Shown: piece after piece, positions 16,510 to 27,853 of the stretch
How the letters are laid out: the number at the start of each line of letters is the position of its first letter
How positions within the stretch are numbered: the first letter of the stretch is position 1
NCBI GenBank assembly: GCA_965279195.1
Contig: CBDIHP010000044.1
Span: 62,001 to 126,000, forward strand
Source: CBDIHP01 sp965279195
Lineage (GTDB): Bacteria > Planctomycetota > Planctomycetia > Isosphaerales > Isosphaeraceae
Direction: 5' to 3'
DNA length: 64,000 bases
Notes under the pieces: generated by a model
Databases searched by the model: none
Seen by the model: the letters and a program-made list of their open reading frames with translations, nothing else
What the model was told of the DNA's origin: nothing
Program-made: the position numbers and the translations under genes

Positions 16510-18231
16510 ATGCGCCGAGGATTCGGGCCCGGGCCGGTTTTCGTCTACGAACTGATCACGTCGAGCCGGCGGTGGCAGGCGTTCGCCATCCGGAGCCTGT
16601 TCGTCGGTGTGCTCCTGATCGCATGCCTCCTGGCCTGGAACAAAGGCGGTCGCGCCATCTCGACGATCCAGAACCTCGCGCAACTGGCGGAGGGCCTGTT
16701 CGTCGCGATCGCCAGCACGCAACTGGCGTTCATCATGTTCGTCGCCCCGGCGGCGACGGCCGGCTCGATCTGCATCGACCGGGCGAGGGGGACGCTCACG
16801 CACGTCCTGGTCACCGACCTGACCTCGACCGAGATCGTCCTGGGCAAGCTCGGATCCCGACTCCTGCCGGTCCTGGCCCTGATCGGCTGCACCTTGCCGG
16901 TGACCGCGCTCCTGACATTGCTCGGCGGGGTGGATCCCGAGGCGGTCTGGGGGGCCACGATCGTCTCGATCGGCGTCGCGGTGCTGGGCTGTTCGCTGGC
17001 GTTGGTCTTCTCGCTGTTCGTCGGCAAGACGCATGAAGCCCTGATGGCGACCTTCGCCGTCTGGGCGTTCTGGATGCTCGGCGAGAACATCTCCGCGAAC
17101 CTGCTCCCCGACGCGGTGACCTCGGCGATCCGCTCGACCGACCTCCTGAGGACCGGCGGCCCGTTCGTCCTGATGTTCAAGCCCTACTGGCGGCCCGGGT
17201 CGGCCGTGGCTTCCGATTTCTTCCTGTTCCTCGCCGGCACCATCGGGCTGTCGGCGCTCCTGGCGGCCTACGCGATTCTGCGGCTCCGGCCGATCTGCGC
17301 GGGGGATCAAAAGCCGGGGTTTTGGGCACGGTTCCGGAACCGGCCGAAGGCGATCAAGGTCGCGCCGCGATTGCGGTCCCGGTTGCCCGCCCCCGGGCTC
17401 GACTTCAACCCGGTCTTCTGGCGGGAGTGGCATCGCGCCAGGCCCTCGCGGGTGGCGCGGATCATCCTTTTCCTCTACGTCGCGATCGCGTTCTGCTTCA
17501 GCCTGGTCTCCATCGGGAGTTCGGGCAATAACGGCTTCCCGGCGTGGACCAACGGGCTCCAGGTCTCGGTCGGCCTGTTGCTTGTGAGCCTGTCGTCCGC
17601 CACGAGCCTGGCGGAGGAGCGGACCCGGGGCAGCCTGGACGTCCTGATGACGACCCCCATGTCGACGCGGGCGATCGTCGTCGGCAAGTGGCTCGGAGCG
17701 TACCGATTCGTCCCGGCGCTCGCGATCCTGCCGACGCTCGTCGTCCTGATACTCGCCAGGTGGCCGGAAAACTTCTTCTGGGCAGCGATGATCCTCTCGT
17801 ATGTGCTCATCGCGGGCGCGGCGGTGACCTCGTTGGGGCTGCTCATGGCGACGTGGCATTCCCGGCTCGGGCTGGCGGTCGCCTGGACGGTCGCGGCCTA
17901 TCTCGGGGTGACGGTCGGCTGGATCTTCGTCGTGATGATGATCCATAGCCCGGGCCGGGATGGGGAACTGGTGATGATGGGCAGCCCGTTCTTCTGGCCC
18001 GGGATGTTGACGTTCGAGACGAGTCGGAACGGTGGTTCGCAGACGCCGGGGCTGCTGGGGGCCGCGGTCACCTGGCTCATGCTCACGGCCCTGGCGGCGA
18101 AGCTCATGTTCGCCGCCACGCTGGCCACGTTCAATCGCTGCCTGGGACGGGTCGAGGTCGGGGCGTCTCGCCGCGGCGCACCAAGCGCGGTCCCGGCCGT
18201 CTCAAGCCTGCCCGGCGTCCCGATAGGATGA
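16510..18231 (+). CDS. ABC-2-like membrane permease
   Basis: The 573-aa protein has two similar halves, each with a cluster of hydrophobic helices. The segment SICIDRARGTLTHVLVTDLTSTEIVLGKL and its counterpart SLAEERTRGSLDVLMTTPMSTRAIVVGKWL are the 'E-R-x-x-G-(T/S)-L-x-x-L' signature of ABC-2 permeases. No ATPase subunit is next to it, so its partner must be elsewhere. It follows cydB by 48 bp on the same strand. Its 3' end overlaps the convergent DinB-like gene by 30 bp. Substrate unknown. Confidence 0.75.
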   Translation: MRRGFGPGPVFVYELITSSRRWQAFAIRSLFVGVLLIACLLAWNKGGRAISTIQNLAQLAEGLFVAIASTQLAFIMFVAPAATAGSICIDRARGTLTHVLVTDLTSTEIVLGKLGSRLLPVLALIGCTLPVTALLTLLGGVDPEAVWGATIVSIGVAVLGCSLALVFSLFVGKTHEALMATFAVWAFWMLGENISANLLPDAVTSAIRSTDLLRTGGPFVLMFKPYWRPGSAVASDFFLFLAGTIGLSALLAAYAILRLRPICAGDQKPGFWARFRNRPKAIKVAPRLRSRLPAPGLDFNPVFWREWHRARPSRVARIILFLYVAIAFCFSLVSIGSSGNNGFPAWTNGLQVSVGLLLVSLSSATSLAEERTRGSLDVLMTTPMSTRAIVVGKWLGAYRFVPALAILPTLVVLILARWPENFFWAAMILSYVLIAGAAVTSLGLLMATWHSRLGLAVAWTVAAYLGVTVGWIFVVMMIHSPGRDGELVMMGSPFFWPGMLTFETSRNGGSQTPGLLGAAVTWLMLTALAAKLMFAATLATFNRCLGRVEVGASRRGAPSAVPAVSSLPGVPIG

Positions 18232-18762
18232 GCCCGACCAGACTTTCTGGTTGAACGCGGCGGAACTCCCGCGTGGGATCGTGATGGTGTTCCAGTCGTC
18301 GCCCCCGAGGATCCGGGCGATGAGCATGATCTGCCCGACGTGGTAGGACGTGTGGGCGAGCGAGCGCTGGATCGCCAGGGGGACCGTATGCGGCTCGCCC
18401 CGGATCAGGACGGTCCGGCCGAGGTCCTCGGAGGTCAGGGATTCGAGCGTCCGGAAGAGCGTGTCCCAGCCGGCTTCCCACCAGGCCAGGATCTCGGCGC
18501 GGTCGGCGAAGGTGTCGACGAACTCGGCGTCGCGGTCACGCGAGGGCTTCTCGCCGTCGGTGTCGAGGAAGTCGTCCCATCGCGAGCGGAGATTGCCCGC
18601 GACGTGCTTCATGACGACCGCGATGCTGTTGGTGTTCGGGTCGAGGGCGATCCTGAGGCGGTCGTCGGGCAACTGCGCGACGGCCTTGTCCGCCCAGCCC
18701 TTCTGGGCGTGGAAGGCGAGCAGGGTGGCTTCGAGCCAGTCGTTTCCGGGTGTCGTGGACAT
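18202..18762 (-). CDS. DinB-like (DUF1572-type) metal-binding four-helix protein
   Basis: The 186-aa protein has the DinB-fold histidine pattern: His in VVMKHVAGNLRSRW near residue 48, and paired His in HTSYHVGQIMLIARIL near 135-140. Both are typical of the divalent-metal site. DUF1572 members are small cytosolic proteins, some acting in thiol chemistry; the reaction here is unknown. The start gives MSTTPGNDWLEATL, matching the usual N-terminal helix. The 3' end overlaps the convergent permease gene. Confidence 0.8.
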   Translation of the reverse strand: MSTTPGNDWLEATLLAFHAQKGWADKAVAQLPDDRLRIALDPNTNSIAVVMKHVAGNLRSRWDDFLDTDGEKPSRDRDAEFVDTFADRAEILAWWEAGWDTLFRTLESLTSEDLGRTVLIRGEPHTVPLAIQRSLAHTSYHVGQIMLIARILGGDDWNTITIPRGSSAAFNQKVWSGSSYRDAGQA

Positions 18763-18862
18763 GGCGAAGGGTCCTCGGGTTCTGGGCGTTCTCTTGCGTG
18801 TTCGTCGTCGAACCCCGATGCTCTGGTCACGCGAGGAAAGTACGAGGACGGGGGATCTTCCG

Positions 18863-20023
18863 ATGAGGTTGCAGAGACTCGGATCGTTGGCGATTGTCCT
18901 GTTCACCGGCCCGGCGATCCCGGTCGCCGCAGCGACTCCCGTCGTGGAGGCCGTCCGCGTCCCCGACGGGGGCATCCAGCCGCAGGCGTTGGTCGACGCG
19001 AAGGGGGCGATCCACCTGATCGCGTTCCGGGGCGATCCGGCTGCCGGCGACCTTTACTATGCCAGGAGGGACCCGGACGGGAAGGGGTTCGGGGAGCCCG
19101 TCCGGATCAACCGCAATCCCGGCGGTGCGATCGCGGTCGGGACGATCCGGGGCGGGCAGCTCGCCCTCGGGCAGGACGGCACCGTCCACGTCGCCTGGAA
19201 CGGCTCGAACAAGGCGGTCCCGAAGAACGCCTTCGGCTCGAATCCCATGCTGTATGCCCGCTCGACCGACGGCGGCAAGTCGTTCGAGCCCGAGCGGAAC
19301 CTGATGACGAAGACATCCGCGCTGGACGGCGGCGGATGCCTCGCGGCGGATGCGAAGGGGAACGTGCTGGTCGCCTGGCATGCCCGGACGGAGGATTCGG
19401 CCGAGGGGGAGGACGGGCGTCGGGTCTGGGTGGCGCGGTCGAAGGACGACGGCAAGGCCTTCGCGCCCGAGGAGCCGGCCGACGACGGCTCGACGGGGGC
19501 CTGCGGGTGCTGCGGGATGAAGGCCCTGGCCGACGGCCGTGGCGGCGTGAGCCTGCTGTTCCGCTCGGCCTCGCGCAAGACCGACCGCGACCTCTACCTG
19601 CTCCGCTCCGACGACCGGGGCGCGCACTTCCGGGCCGAGATGCTCCATCCCTGGAAGCTCAAGACCTGCCCGATGGCCTCGGCCTCGCTCGTCGATGACG
19701 GCTCGGCGACCCTCGCCGCCTGGGAGACCGACAAGCAGGTGTACTTCGCCCGGATCGGAAACGGGGGAACAAAGCCAATCGCGCCGACGGGGCCTGGGCG
19801 GGGCCGCAAGCATCCCTCGATCGCGGTCAACAGCAAGGGACAGATCCTCCTCGCCTGGGCCGAGGGCACGGGCTGGCAGCATGGCGGGGACCTCGTCTGG
19901 CAGGCCTTCGAGGCCGACGGGACCTCGATCGGCGAGCCGACGCGGGTGGCGAAGGGGATCCCCGCCTGGGGGCTCCCTGCCGCCGTCGCCTTGCCGGACG
20001 GGTCGTTCCTGGTCCTGCATTGA
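18863..20023 (+). CDS. Exported Asp-box (BNR/sialidase-like) beta-propeller protein
   Basis: The 386-aa protein has a signal peptide (MRLQRLGSLAIVLFTGPAIPVAAA) and three S-x-D-x-G-x-x-F Asp boxes (STDGGKSF, SKDDGKAF, SDDRGAHF). These mark a sialidase-like propeller. A GACGCCGM cysteine cluster lies near residue 215. Catalytic Arg/Tyr residues of true sialidases cannot be assigned, so enzymatic activity is uncertain. It is transcribed divergently from the DinB-like gene, with about 100 bp between the starts. Confidence 0.72.
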   Translation: MRLQRLGSLAIVLFTGPAIPVAAATPVVEAVRVPDGGIQPQALVDAKGAIHLIAFRGDPAAGDLYYARRDPDGKGFGEPVRINRNPGGAIAVGTIRGGQLALGQDGTVHVAWNGSNKAVPKNAFGSNPMLYARSTDGGKSFEPERNLMTKTSALDGGGCLAADAKGNVLVAWHARTEDSAEGEDGRRVWVARSKDDGKAFAPEEPADDGSTGACGCCGMKALADGRGGVSLLFRSASRKTDRDLYLLRSDDRGAHFRAEMLHPWKLKTCPMASASLVDDGSATLAAWETDKQVYFARIGNGGTKPIAPTGPGRGRKHPSIAVNSKGQILLAWAEGTGWQHGGDLVWQAFEADGTSIGEPTRVAKGIPAWGLPAAVALPDGSFLVLH

Positions 20024-20151
20024 TCGGCTTGGTTCATCCCATCGACGGATTCTCGGGCGTTTTTTGACGACATCGCGAACGTCACCTAGGGTTGCGGGTG
20101 GGGCCCCGATGCGCGGCGGCCTCGGGCGTGCAACGCAGGAGGACGCTCGCG

Positions 20152-20679
20152 ATGAAGGCGACGATCACGAACTGCCTGGCGGAGATGGTCGAGACCAAGT
20201 TCGGCAAGGACAAGTGGGCGGAGATCGTCCGCCAGGCCGGGATGCAGGCCCAGTCGGCCGCGCTGCGGCAGTCGTCGATGGACGTGCCCGACGACCAGGT
20301 CGGCAAGCTCCTGAAGACCACCTGCGTCGTCCTCGGGGTCACCCCCGAGCAGGCCTACGACGCCTTCGGGGAATACTGGTGCTGTCAGTACGCCCCGAAG
20401 GTCTACTGGGCCATTCTCCGGCGGTTCAAGAACGCCCGGGAGATGCTCCTCGGCATGGATGCGGTCCACGTCGACATGACCGCGACCATCCCCAACGCCC
20501 AGCCGCCGCGGTTCGACTACACCTGGGAGAACGACCGGGTCCTGCTCGTCGACTACAAATCGAAGCGCGGCATGCTCGACGTCTACATCGGCGTGGCCCG
20601 GGGCGTGGGCAAGTACTTCAACGAGAGGCTGGAGGTCCGGAAGGTCTCCAGCACCCGAGCGAGGATTGAATTTCGGTAG
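20152..20679 (+). CDS. H-NOX / heme NO-binding domain protein
   Basis: The 175-aa protein is a stand-alone H-NOX domain that would bind heme b and sense NO or O2. The proximal ligand is His106 (MDAVHVDM), and the heme-propionate motif Y-x-S-x-R is present as Tyr135-Ser137-Arg139 (DYKSKRG). The N-terminus (ITNCLAEMVETKFGKDKW) is typical. H-NOX genes usually sit beside a histidine kinase or diguanylate cyclase, but neither neighbour is one, so the partner is unknown. The distal pocket Tyr that marks O2 binding cannot be judged by eye. Confidence 0.9.
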   Translation: MKATITNCLAEMVETKFGKDKWAEIVRQAGMQAQSAALRQSSMDVPDDQVGKLLKTTCVVLGVTPEQAYDAFGEYWCCQYAPKVYWAILRRFKNAREMLLGMDAVHVDMTATIPNAQPPRFDYTWENDRVLLVDYKSKRGMLDVYIGVARGVGKYFNERLEVRKVSSTRARIEFR

Positions 20680-20852
20680 TCCTGGTGGGATGGCGATTTT
20701 GCGGGGAGAGTCGGGGATGCCGGGGTTGTGAAGGGGCGAGCTGTGGTGTCCCCGAGAGGTCTCGTTGTCGGCGGGGCAGCCGGTCGGCTAAGCTGGGAGG
20801 GCCCTCGATTGTCGCCCCATCCGCGCCGAGCTTTCCAGAGAAGGATACGAGC

Positions 20853-21692
20853 GTGCCGCCAACCTCGACGGGGTCGCAACGCCTGGCCGCCTGGTTCGGA
20901 ATGTTCCTGATCGCGGCCGCGCTCGTGCTGGGCCAGTTCGCGGGCACCTCGCGGGCGCAGGGGGGGGCCAACGCCAATGCCCCGGCGGCGGCGGGCCAGG
21001 CCCCGGCGGAGTCGTTCCTCCAGTGGATGATCCGGGCCTCCGGGCCGATCGGACTGGTCATCCTCGTAATGTCGTTCTACCTCGTGACGCTCATCGGCTG
21101 GATGGCGTTCGAGTGCCGCAAGTCGGTCGCCGTGCCGTCGGACCTCCTCCGCGACCTGACCGAGCAGCTCGCGGCCAAGCAATACACCGAGGCCTTCGCG
21201 CGGCTCTCGGGCGACAAGTCGTTCCTGGCACGGGTCCTCTCGGCGGGCGTCCGCAAGCTGCCATCGGGCCTGCCGAACGCCCTGCGCGCCATGGAGATGG
21301 CGAACGATGACGTGACGATGGCGCTGGAGCATCGCACGACCTATCTCGCGACCGTGGGCACGCTCGGCCCGATGATCGGGCTGGTCGGCACGGTCTACGG
21401 CATGATCCGTAGCTTCCAGGTCATGGCGACCGCCGGGGCCTCGCCCCAGGCGAGCCAGCTCGCGGAGGGGATCTCCACCGCGCTCTTCGCGACCCTCGAA
21501 GGGATCTCGATCTCGATCCCGGCGATCTACTTCCACGCCATGTTCCGGAACCGGATCTCCCGGCTCTCGCTGGAGGTGGCGCTGGCGTCGGAGACGCTCC
21601 TGGAGCAGTTCGCGCCCGGCGTCCGGACGCCGCACCCGCTGGCGGCGTCGGTCCTGCCGACCCGGACGGCGATCGGCGGCGAAGGGAAGTAA
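20853..21692 (+). CDS. ExbB/TolQ/MotA-family proton channel subunit
   Basis: The 279-aa membrane protein starts at GTG and has a signal-like N-terminus (LAAWFGMFLIAAALVLGQFAG). It has three further helices. The family core is TYLATVGTLGPMIGLVGTVYGMIRSF near residues 160-185, followed by GISTALFATLEGISISIPAIYF. It would form the pentameric stator that channels protons with the two ExbD proteins encoded next. It heads a five-gene run ending with a VWA protein. Confidence 0.9.
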   Translation: MPPTSTGSQRLAAWFGMFLIAAALVLGQFAGTSRAQGGANANAPAAAGQAPAESFLQWMIRASGPIGLVILVMSFYLVTLIGWMAFECRKSVAVPSDLLRDLTEQLAAKQYTEAFARLSGDKSFLARVLSAGVRKLPSGLPNALRAMEMANDDVTMALEHRTTYLATVGTLGPMIGLVGTVYGMIRSFQVMATAGASPQASQLAEGISTALFATLEGISISIPAIYFHAMFRNRISRLSLEVALASETLLEQFAPGVRTPHPLAASVLPTRTAIGGEGK

Positions 21693-21731
21693 GGCCAACC
21701 CGGCGACCCGACGCCCGGGAGGGCGACCACC

Positions 21732-22205
21732 ATGGCGAGACGCGAACCGGGCGGTGAGGAAACCTTCACCCTGAACCTCACGCCGCTCCTGGACGTGGTG
21801 CTCCAGCTCATCACCTTCTTCATGATGCTGGTCCACTTCGGGAGCCAGATCGAAGGCGCGGCGGCCGAGATCCGCCTGCCGGTGGCCCCGGCCGCCCTCC
21901 CCTCGGGAGACCTCGCCCTCGACCGGCTCGTCGTGGCGCTCGACGCCAGGGGGACGCTCACCGCCGAGGGGGATCAGATCGACCCCGGCGCGGCCGAGGC
22001 CTGGTGGGCCGGCCAGGCCCGTCGACGTCGCGGCGTCATCGATCCCAGCAAGCCCGCCCCCCCGGGCGACGAGCTGAGCACTCTGGTCGTCGTCCGGGCC
22101 GATCGGTCGGTGTCCTATGGGACAGTGCGACGGATGCTGGCCACCGCGCAGGAGAAGGGGTTCGCCCACTTCACGCTGGTCGTCCTGAAGAGGGCCCCGG
22201 GATGA
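21732..22205 (+). CDS. ExbD/TolR-family protein, first copy
   Basis: The 157-aa protein has one N-terminal membrane helix with the conserved proton-carrying Asp in LTPLLDVVLQLITFFMMLV. The periplasmic domain ends in VRADRSVSYGTVRRMLATAQEKGF, the typical peptidoglycan-binding-like fold of ExbD/TolR. It is followed by a second, different ExbD with an ATGA overlap, suggesting a heteromeric ExbD pair. Confidence 0.92.
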   Translation: MARREPGGEETFTLNLTPLLDVVLQLITFFMMLVHFGSQIEGAAAEIRLPVAPAALPSGDLALDRLVVALDARGTLTAEGDQIDPGAAEAWWAGQARRRRGVIDPSKPAPPGDELSTLVVVRADRSVSYGTVRRMLATAQEKGFAHFTLVVLKRAPG

Positions 22206-22741
22206 GCACCTCGCGACGCAGCCAGGGCAACCGCAGGCGACGGGGCGCGTCCTATGAGGAGGTCCCGTTCCCGGTCACGCCCATGCTCGACATGGCGTTC
22301 CAGCTCCTGGCGTTCTTCATCTTGACATTCCAGGCGCCGTCGCTGGAGACGCACCTCGACCTCTACCTGCCGGCCGCCGCCACGGCCCTGCCGGGGGCAC
22401 CCCAGGGCCAGGCCCGGCCCGATGCCACCCCGCGCCGGGCGGACCTCGACCTGGAAAACGACCTGATCATCCGGGCCGAGTCGGACGAACTGGGCGGGTT
22501 GAAATCCCTCCGGCTCGGCGAGGCGACCCTGCCCGACCTCGACGCCCTCGCCGACCGCCTCCGACGCTACGGGACCGTGCTCGACGGCCGGCCGCTCCGG
22601 GTCCGGCTCGTGGCCGACGACGGCCTTCGATACGAGGAGGCCGCGAAGATCGTCGCCATCTGCTCGTCGCTGGGCGTCGCCTCCGTCCGCCTCTCCGACC
22701 CCTCCGCCCTCGTCGGGGACGCCCCCAGGGGGCCGAAATGA
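22202..22741 (+). CDS. ExbD/TolR-family protein, second copy
   Basis: The 179-aa protein has a basic N-terminus (RRSQGNRRRRG) and a membrane helix carrying the proton-pathway Asp in VTPMLDMAFQLLAFFILTF. The periplasmic part ends in RLVADDGLRYEEAAKIVAICSSLGV. The ATG overlaps the stop of the first exbD-like gene, and its own stop overlaps the next start, both as ATGA, so the run is strongly coupled. Confidence 0.92.
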   Translation: MSTSRRSQGNRRRRGASYEEVPFPVTPMLDMAFQLLAFFILTFQAPSLETHLDLYLPAAATALPGAPQGQARPDATPRRADLDLENDLIIRAESDELGGLKSLRLGEATLPDLDALADRLRRYGTVLDGRPLRVRLVADDGLRYEEAAKIVAICSSLGVASVRLSDPSALVGDAPRGPK

Positions 22742-23403
22742 GATGGGCGTGGATCGCGGTCTTCCTCCTGGCCTCCCCTCGATTCGGCCACGCCGACGAC
22801 AACCGGCTCGGGCCCGACGACCTCGACGCCTACGAGAAGGCCCTCGGCGTCGCCGACGAGGACGACGCGCCCACCCCCGCCACGTTCCGGGACCTCTGGG
22901 ATCGACCCGATTCCTTGATGGGCAAGCGAGTGCGGGTCGAGGGGCGGGTGGTCCGGCTGTTCCACCAGGGGAAGTCGCCGCGTTTCCCCGGCCTCGTCGA
23001 GGTGTGGCTGGTGACACCCGCGCGGGATCCGATCTGCGTGGTGATCCCCGACGCGAAGGGCGGCCCGACGCTCGGGCAAACCCTGGCGTTCACCGGGACG
23101 TATTTGAAGAAAGTGGCCTACGTCGCGGGCGACGAGCCTCGGCTCGCCCCTCTGATCGTCGGCCCCGGGCCGGGCCGGGCGGTCGAGGGGCAGGGGGCAT
23201 CGCCGGACCAGCCGGTGCGGTCGGGGGTGTGGCCGCTCTCGAACACCGACTGGACCCTGGCCGGGTTCCTGGCGGCGGGGACGCTCGTGTTCCTGCTTCG
23301 CCAGCACCTCCGGAGCCCCTTGCCCCTGCGGCGAGAACGCCCGGGGCCGGATCCGATCTTCGAGGACGGCGAGCCCGGTTCAGGAGGGGGCCAGGATGAG
23401 TGA
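22738..23403 (+). CDS. Exported or membrane-anchored protein of unknown function
   Basis: The 221-aa protein has a signal peptide (MRWAWIAVFLLASPRFGHA), a soluble beta-rich domain and a C-terminal membrane helix (WTLAGFLAAGTLVFLLRQHL). The stretch DSLMGKRVRVEGRVVRLF then LGQTLAFTGTYLKKVAY looks like an OB-fold, as in planctomycete 'tRNA_anti-like' exported proteins. This is a fold guess, not a family assignment. It is coupled to exbD (ATGA overlap) and overlaps the VWA gene by 8 bp, so it probably belongs to the ExbBD machine. Confidence 0.7.
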   Translation: MRWAWIAVFLLASPRFGHADDNRLGPDDLDAYEKALGVADEDDAPTPATFRDLWDRPDSLMGKRVRVEGRVVRLFHQGKSPRFPGLVEVWLVTPARDPICVVIPDAKGGPTLGQTLAFTGTYLKKVAYVAGDEPRLAPLIVGPGPGRAVEGQGASPDQPVRSGVWPLSNTDWTLAGFLAAGTLVFLLRQHLRSPLPLRRERPGPDPIFEDGEPGSGGGQDE

Positions 23404-24490
23404 CGAGACGCCCATCGAGCCCGATTTCCGGGTCGTCACCCGATCCTCGCCCAGGGCGGCGGTGGTCGTGGGTGAGGATGACCTGCCGTTCGAGTCTTCG
23501 CCCCTGACGGACATCCGCGCCTTGAGCCTGGCGCTGGTGGTCCACGCGGTGATGCTGGCCCTGGCGTCGCTGCTGGCGCTCTCGGTGGCCGTGACGCCCG
23601 ACGAGACGCGGAGGCCGCTGTCGATCCGGGGCGAGTTCGACCCGACCGACAACCGCGAGAGCGTGGAAGAGCGGCCGGCCGGCGGAGCGCCGGGCGAGCA
23701 GGGGGGCGAGGCGGTCCGGCTGTCCTCGGATGCGTCGCAGGCGTCGCCGGTCACGGCCACGAAGGACCCGGCGGCGGATGCGCTCCTGTCCGAGATCCTG
23801 CCGACGGGGGCGAACGACAACAAGGTCGCGCCCGAGGCCCTGCCCGGCCCGTCGACGAGCGGGCTCGGCCTGTTCCCCGGGCCCGGCGGCGGTGGGGGCG
23901 GCGGAGGCTCCGGGGGCGGATCGGGCGGAGGCGAGGGGCCCGGCATCGGCCCGGGGACCGCGTTCTTCGGCATGTCGGACCGGGCCAGATCGTTTGCTTA
24001 TGTGATCGATTGTTCGGGGAGCATGACCAACCGCAATTCGCTCCAGGTCGCCAAGAATGAGCTCCTCGCCAGCCTAGGGCAGTTGCCGGACTCGGCCGAA
24101 TTCAGCGTCGTCTTCTACAACCTCAGCGCGACGGTGTTCGACGACGCTCAGGGCCGCAAGGGGCTGATGCCCGCCACGGCCAACAACAAGGCCCGGGTGC
24201 GGACCCTCCTGGCCACGATCGTGCCCGACGGCGGCACCGATCACATGCTGGCGCTCCGGACGGCCCTGGAACTCAAGCCCGAGGTCATCTTCTTCCTCAC
24301 CGACGCCGACCTGATGACCCGGCAGGACGTTGAGGAGATCGTCCGGAAGTCGGGGAAGACGCGGATCCAGGCGGTGGAGTTCGGCCTGGGGGGCGGGCTC
24401 AACACGTCGGTCCCGCTGAGGGACCTGGCGAAGTCGACCGGCGGGTTCTACCGCTACATCGACGTGCGGAGCTTCGGCGCGAAGAATTGA
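23396..24490 (+). CDS. Membrane-anchored von Willebrand A domain protein
   Basis: The 364-aa protein has a cytoplasmic N-terminus, one membrane helix (ALVVHAVMLALASLLALSVAV, about 48-68) and a Gly-rich linker (about 160-190). Its C-terminal VWA domain has an intact MIDAS D-C-S-G-S starting at Asp205, a downstream DGGTDH and FFLTDAD. The topology (short inside, anchor, large outside) resembles TonB, and it ends the ExbB-ExbD-ExbD operon in the place TonB often holds. A role as the energised partner is inferred from this. Confidence 0.8.
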   Translation: MSDETPIEPDFRVVTRSSPRAAVVVGEDDLPFESSPLTDIRALSLALVVHAVMLALASLLALSVAVTPDETRRPLSIRGEFDPTDNRESVEERPAGGAPGEQGGEAVRLSSDASQASPVTATKDPAADALLSEILPTGANDNKVAPEALPGPSTSGLGLFPGPGGGGGGGGSGGGSGGGEGPGIGPGTAFFGMSDRARSFAYVIDCSGSMTNRNSLQVAKNELLASLGQLPDSAEFSVVFYNLSATVFDDAQGRKGLMPATANNKARVRTLLATIVPDGGTDHMLALRTALELKPEVIFFLTDADLMTRQDVEEIVRKSGKTRIQAVEFGLGGGLNTSVPLRDLAKSTGGFYRYIDVRSFGAKN

Positions 24491-24785
24491 GCATATGTGA
24501 TTTGATCTGTCCTGGTTGTCCCCCGCGCGACTCCTCGCGACGCCGTCGCTAGGGGCTTTCGCGGTGCAACAGGGTGTTGTCTAATCCTGGGTATCCATGC
24601 GGTCCGCTTCGATCGGTTCCGATCGGGGTGCGGCCGTTCCCGCGGGGTCGTCCCAGGTTCGCGCGAAACCGGTCCAAAGCGAGAAGGCACCGCTCGATCC
24701 CGATCGGGCCGGGTTCTCGTCGCCGCCCGGGCACGCATGGCCCCTCACCATGTCGGACCACTACGGATTGCGGAGGCGACGGCTT

Positions 24786-27491
<2,706 letters not shown>

Positions 27492-27512
27492 CCCTGGAGC
27501 GAGGCAGTTCGG

Positions 27513-27560
27513 AAATGACCGAGGCCCGCCGGGACGCATCCCGGCGGGCCTCGGTCATTT
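27513..27560 (+). terminator. Perfect 22-bp terminator hairpin after hppA
   Basis: The arms 27513-27534 and 27539-27560 pair perfectly around the 4-nt loop CGCA, 22 bp after the stop, and the structure ends in ATTTC. It has AAAT at the 5' base and ATTT at the 3' base, the classic A-stem-T form that works in both directions. Confidence 0.88.
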
Positions 27561-27594
27561 CGAAAGACGCCATTGTCGAGCAATCGCTCCATCT

Positions 27595-27824
27595 GGAGCC
27601 AGTTCGTGTGCCACTGGCTGTGCCAGTGCGAGGGTGGGTATGGCTCGATAGGTCCGAGCCCCTCCACAATCCGGAAGGAATGTCGTGAAATCCGAGACGG
27701 TCTTGAGACCGGATCGGGCGGTATGTCTTCTCAGGGCAAGGGCGGGGTCTGGAGACCCTCGCCCAGCGCTGGGGTTCGGGCCGTCCCTCGCACTGGCACA
27801 GCCAGTGGCACACGAGCTGGCCCC
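27595..27824. repeat. Composite inverted-repeat element R3 (contains an R2 unit)
   Basis: The outer arms 27595-27634 and 27785-27824 are 40-nt inverted copies with only two mismatches, built around TGTGCCACTGGC/TGCCAGTGCGAGGG. The 150-bp interior carries GGTCTTGAGACCGG (about 27696-27709) and GGCGGGGTCTGGAGACCC (27745-27762). The latter is the unit seen four times in R2 at 7.84-7.99 kb. The element fills the convergent gap between hppA and a TPR gene. No gene is visible in 27561-27853. Confidence 0.75.
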
Positions 27825-27853
27825 AAACGGGTCAACGTGTGATGGCTTCGGCA

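Noticed and set aside
23396..24490. The missing vWA or MoxR partner of the ternary-like cluster
   Set aside because: This VWA gene is locked into the ExbBD operon and lies over 6 kb away with other units between.
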